From Rhodoferax sp. (GTDB lineage Bacteria > Pseudomonadota > Gammaproteobacteria > Burkholderiales > Burkholderiaceae_C), in assembly GCA_020048255.1 (NCBI GenBank), contig JAIFMR010000151.1:1-8770 (forward strand): DNA of 8,770 nucleotides, read 5' to 3'. Position 1 is the first letter of the stretch. Every line of letters begins with the position of its first letter. Below the pieces are notes generated by a model. It saw nothing but the letters and a program-made list of their open reading frames with translations, searched no databases and had not been told where the DNA came from. The position numbers and the translations under genes were made by a program. Positions 6,028 to 8,770 of the stretch are shown piece by piece.

Positions 6028-8237
6028 ACGCTCTGTTTTACAAGAGTGCGCGCCCATGGTGGCTGTTGCTGCTGGGCCTCTTGGCCGTGGGTGCGGGCAT
6101 GGCCTGGAACCTGCAGCGGGAGCACCTGCGGATTCAGGTAGATGAACTGGCCCGGCTGGACAACCAGTCGCAAGTCATTCAGGACAACCTGATGCGTCAG
6201 TTTGATGCCATCAACAAAAGCCTGCAGTCGATCGAGGCCGAGCTACCCGCCTGGAGCCGCCAACCAGATGGCCGAGATGAAGCCGTCAAGCACCTGCAAA
6301 GCATGGAAGCCACCATGCCGGCGGTGCGCACGTTTCTGGTTTTGAACCAAGCAGGGGACGTGACCCTGAGCAACCGCGAAGAACTGATCGGGCGCAACTT
6401 TGCCCATCGAGCCTATTTTGCGGCCCCGCAACAGGCGAAACGGCCCTACGCGCTGTATGTGAGCCCGCCTTTCAAGTCGGTTCTGAACCATTACCTGATC
6501 AACCTGACGCGCTCACAGTCCGATGCGCAAGGCGTTTTTTCTGGCGTGGTGTCGGCCGCTTTGGATCCGGTGGATGTGGAGATTTTGCTCAATTCTGTCC
6601 GCTATGCCGAGGACATGCGCACGCAACTGGTGCATGGGGATGGTTTGGTGTTTGTCAGTCGTCCGGCGCTGGATCCGGCCCAGGTCCACGATGCGTCGAC
6701 TGCTGGGTCGTTTTTCAGTCAGCATCGCATCAGCGGGCGCAGCGTCAGCCAATTTGCGGGTCAAGACGCGCCGGGGCAAGAGGATCAGTTGGTGGTGGTC
6801 CGGACCTTGTATGCCCATGGTCTGGCGATGGACAAGCCTTTGATGCTGGTGCTGAGTCGCCAGCAAGACAAGCTGTTTGCCACTTGGCGCGATGACGTTC
6901 AAAGCCAGATCTTGCGTTTTGTGCTGCTGGCTTTGATTTGCGTTGCTGCTCTGAGGGTGTTTCAGCGCCTGGCCTTGAGTCGCAGGATGGCGGCGCAGCG
7001 ACTGAAGTTGGCCACCGAAGCCAGCGGTGTGGGTATCTGGGAGTTTGACCTGGTCAGCAAGCGTTATTACTGGGACAAAACCATGTTCAAGCTGTTTGGC
7101 TTGCAGCCGGAGTTAGTCAGTGCGCGCAATGACGATTGGCAAAAACTGTTGTCGGCAGATGACCTCAAGCGCATGCGCGACGCCACCCGGCTGACGATAC
7201 GCCAGGGCCAGCCCTTTGACATGATTTTTCACATCACCCGCCCGGACGGTCAGGTGCGTGCCATGCGCAACCATGCGGCCCTCTACGCTGACGACCAGGG
7301 TGTGCCACGGCGCCTCATCGGTGCCAGCGAAGATGTGACCGAGCGCAAGCAACAAGAAGCGGAATTGCGCGTGGCCGCGGTGGCATTTGAGTCCACCGAC
7401 AGCATGCTGGTGGCGGATGCGCGTGCCAAAATTTTGCGTGTCAACCACGCTTTCACGTTGTTGTTTGGCTACGGAGCGGAGGAGGTGGTGGGGCAGAACC
7501 CGAGCCTGCTCAAGTCAGACCGGCAGGATGCCGAGTTTTTCCAGGACATGTGGTCGCAGTTGCACCGCTTCAAACGCTGGCAGGGGGAAGTCTGGAACCG
7601 TTGCAAAAACGGTCAGGAGGTGGCTTGCTCCCTGAGCATCACGGCGGTGGCGGATGATGATGGGTGCGTGACCCACTATGTGGCCACCCATACCGACATC
7701 ACCGTGCGCAAGGCCGCGGAGGACGAGGTCAAACGCCTGGCCTTCTATGACCCCCTGACCCAATTGCCGAATCGTCGCTTGTTGTCGGACCGATTGCAGC
7801 GTGCTGTCAGCCAGGTGCATCGAAACCAGGGCCAGCTGGCCGTGATGTACGTGGACCTGGATAAGTTCAAACCCGTCAATGACCGCTATGGCCATGCGGT
7901 GGGCGACGCCTTGCTGCGCTTGGTGGCGCAGCGGCTGATGGGCTGTGTGCGTGAATCCGACACGGTGGCGCGGGTGGGGGGGGACGAATTTGTCGTGCTG
8001 CTGCTGGGGATCACCCAGGTCACTGATGCCACACGGGTGGCTGAGAAAATTCATGCCGAGTTGCGCCGACCGTTTGTGTTGCAGGTTGGTGAAGTCAGCA
8101 TTTCATCGAGCACCGGTATTGCGCTGTATCCGCAACATGGCAAGACCGAGGCCGAGCTGTCGCATAACGCGGATGTAGCGATGTACGCCGCCAAGGGCGC
8201 CGGACGTGACCGGTTTTTGCTGTTTGAACCCGACTAA
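6024..8237 (+). CDS. Membrane sensor diguanylate cyclase: Cache-like, PAS, PAS, GGDEF
   Basis: A 737-residue protein predicted to make c-di-GMP from two GTP at the inner membrane. TM1 (about 12-29) and TM2 (about 296-312) flank a periplasmic domain of about 265 residues that looks like a double Cache sensor, with NFAHRAYF (125-132) and GVFSGVVSAALDP (170-182). Two cytoplasmic PAS folds follow (about 325-442, ending EDVTERK, and 445-562, ending TDITVRK), then a GGDEF domain (about 570-735). The active site is intact: DPLTQLPNRR (576-585), DLDKFKPVND (611-620) and GGDEF (652-656). An inhibitory I-site RESD (643-646) sits five residues before GGDEF, so product inhibition is likely. There is no EAL domain. 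The GTG start has AAGAAGGG five bases upstream and overlaps the trpE stop as GTGA, implying coupled translation. The signal is unknown, and its place between trpE and trpG is unusual. Confidence 0.95.
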   Translation: MNALFYKSARPWWLLLLGLLAVGAGMAWNLQREHLRIQVDELARLDNQSQVIQDNLMRQFDAINKSLQSIEAELPAWSRQPDGRDEAVKHLQSMEATMPAVRTFLVLNQAGDVTLSNREELIGRNFAHRAYFAAPQQAKRPYALYVSPPFKSVLNHYLINLTRSQSDAQGVFSGVVSAALDPVDVEILLNSVRYAEDMRTQLVHGDGLVFVSRPALDPAQVHDASTAGSFFSQHRISGRSVSQFAGQDAPGQEDQLVVVRTLYAHGLAMDKPLMLVLSRQQDKLFATWRDDVQSQILRFVLLALICVAALRVFQRLALSRRMAAQRLKLATEASGVGIWEFDLVSKRYYWDKTMFKLFGLQPELVSARNDDWQKLLSADDLKRMRDATRLTIRQGQPFDMIFHITRPDGQVRAMRNHAALYADDQGVPRRLIGASEDVTERKQQEAELRVAAVAFESTDSMLVADARAKILRVNHAFTLLFGYGAEEVVGQNPSLLKSDRQDAEFFQDMWSQLHRFKRWQGEVWNRCKNGQEVACSLSITAVADDDGCVTHYVATHTDITVRKAAEDEVKRLAFYDPLTQLPNRRLLSDRLQRAVSQVHRNQGQLAVMYVDLDKFKPVNDRYGHAVGDALLRLVAQRLMGCVRESDTVARVGGDEFVVLLLGITQVTDATRVAEKIHAELRRPFVLQVGEVSISSSTGIALYPQHGKTEAELSHNADVAMYAAKGAGRDRFLLFEPD

Positions 8238-8319
8238 ACAAGAGTTTTTCCATCCACACCGATCAGGCGCTGAGCCCCGGCTTGCGCTGTTCCCCGAACC
8301 CATTCAAAAAAATACTGCC
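8238..8319 (+). other. Spacer before trpG, with no clear terminator or ribosome site
   Basis: This 82-nt spacer holds an imperfect stem pairing CAGGCGC (8264-8270) with GCGCTG (8284-8289) with one bulged G. It is not followed by a T-run, so termination between the cyclase and trpG is not indicated. The bases just before the trpG ATG are A-rich (a run of seven A at 8306-8312) with no GGAG-like sequence. Cotranscription with trpE is likely but not shown. Confidence 0.4.
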
Positions 8320-8770
8320 ATGAAACTTTTGATGATTGATAACTATGACAGCTTCACCTACAACATTGTTCAGTACCTGGGTGAACTGGGTGCCGACGTG
8401 AGTGTGGCGCGCAATGACGAGATCACTTTGGCCGACATCGACGCGCAGCTGGCTGCCGGTCAACTCGACCGTCTGGTCATTTCGCCTGGGCCCTGCTCAC
8501 CGGCCGAGGCAGGTATTTCTGTGGCAGCCATCAAGCACTTTGCCGGCAAGCTGCCGATTTTGGGCGTGTGTCTGGGGCATCAGGCCATTGGCGCGGCCTT
8601 TGGTGGCACCATTGTTCGGGCGCAGCAACTCATGCACGGCAAAACCTCGGTGATGACCACCACCCAAGAGGGCGTTTTTGCTGGCTTGCCCAAGCAGTTC
8701 ACCGTGAACCGTTATCACTCCTTGTCGATTGAGCGCGCTACTTGCCCGGCCTGCCTGAAGGTCACCGCCT
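8320..8770 (+). CDS. trpG: Anthranilate synthase component II, glutamine amidotransferase, 3' end outside the window
   Basis: TrpG hydrolyses glutamine and passes ammonia to TrpE; in some bacteria the same protein also serves p-aminobenzoate synthase as PabA. The first 150 codons are present and the gene runs off the window. The start MKLLMIDNYDSFTYN is a classic TrpG/PabA N-terminus. Class I amidotransferase features are SPGPCSP (55-61) in the oxyanion region, the nucleophile C84 in GVCLGHQ (82-88), HGKTS (106-110) and RYHSL (131-135). The catalytic His and Glu of the triad are expected beyond the window. The choice of TrpG over a dedicated PabA rests on proximity to trpE. No Shine-Dalgarno sequence is visible before the ATG. 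Confidence 0.96.
   Translation, partial: MKLLMIDNYDSFTYNIVQYLGELGADVSVARNDEITLADIDAQLAAGQLDRLVISPGPCSPAEAGISVAAIKHFAGKLPILGVCLGHQAIGAAFGGTIVRAQQLMHGKTSVMTTTQEGVFAGLPKQFTVNRYHSLSIERATCPACLKVTA

Noticed and set aside
4948..6057. 369-codon open frame on the minus strand inside trpE
   Set aside because: It is antisense to trpE throughout its catalytic domain and has no recognisable motif; composition explains it.
8264..8289. Stem before trpG, considered as a terminator
   Set aside because: The stem has a bulge and poorly paired interior, and is followed by TTCCCCGAACCC instead of a T-run.

Overview
The window looks like chromosomal DNA of a betaproteobacterium, most likely Burkholderiales/Comamonadaceae (Rhodoferax/Polaromonas-like). 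This rests on recalled similarity of the TrpE and TrpG proteins, a base composition near 60% GC, GTG starts, and a chemoreceptor tail of the type seen in that group. The family assignment is inference; no search was run. I see no insertion sequence, phage gene, CRISPR array, tRNA or rRNA.

Layout. (1) 1-1845, plus strand: recQ helicase, cut at its 5' end by the window edge. (2) 1864-3642, minus strand: a transmembrane methyl-accepting chemotaxis protein (MCP) that converges on recQ with an 18-nt gap. (3) 3673-4122, minus strand: a small exported rhodanese-like protein 30 nt upstream of the MCP gene and probably in the same transcript. (4) 4123-4503: a divergent control region. It holds a candidate rhodanese promoter with an 18-bp dyad and, facing right, an extended -10 promoter placed so that transcription would begin at or within two bases of the ATG of a 25-codon ORF carrying two Trp codons (Trp-Pro-Trp). 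A GC-rich, terminator-like hairpin is built around these codons. (5) 4504-6027: trpE, anthranilate synthase component I. (6) 6024-8237: a membrane-anchored, periplasmic-sensing diguanylate cyclase (Cache-like, two PAS domains, GGDEF) whose start overlaps the trpE stop by 4 nt. (7) 8320 to the window end: trpG, anthranilate synthase amidotransferase, cut at its 3' end.

How the parts fit. TrpE and TrpG together turn chorismate and glutamine into anthranilate, the first committed step of tryptophan synthesis. Unusually, a complete c-di-GMP-synthesising sensor lies between them, translationally overlapped with trpE, so its expression should follow tryptophan demand. The upstream leader ORF suggests that the whole trpE-DGC-trpG transcript is under Trp-codon-dependent control.

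The most interesting points are the candidate leaderless trp leader peptide with alternative RNA structures, and the coupling of a c-di-GMP sensor to the trp operon. The rhodanese-chemoreceptor pair, with a possible operator in front, is a second and smaller unit of interest.
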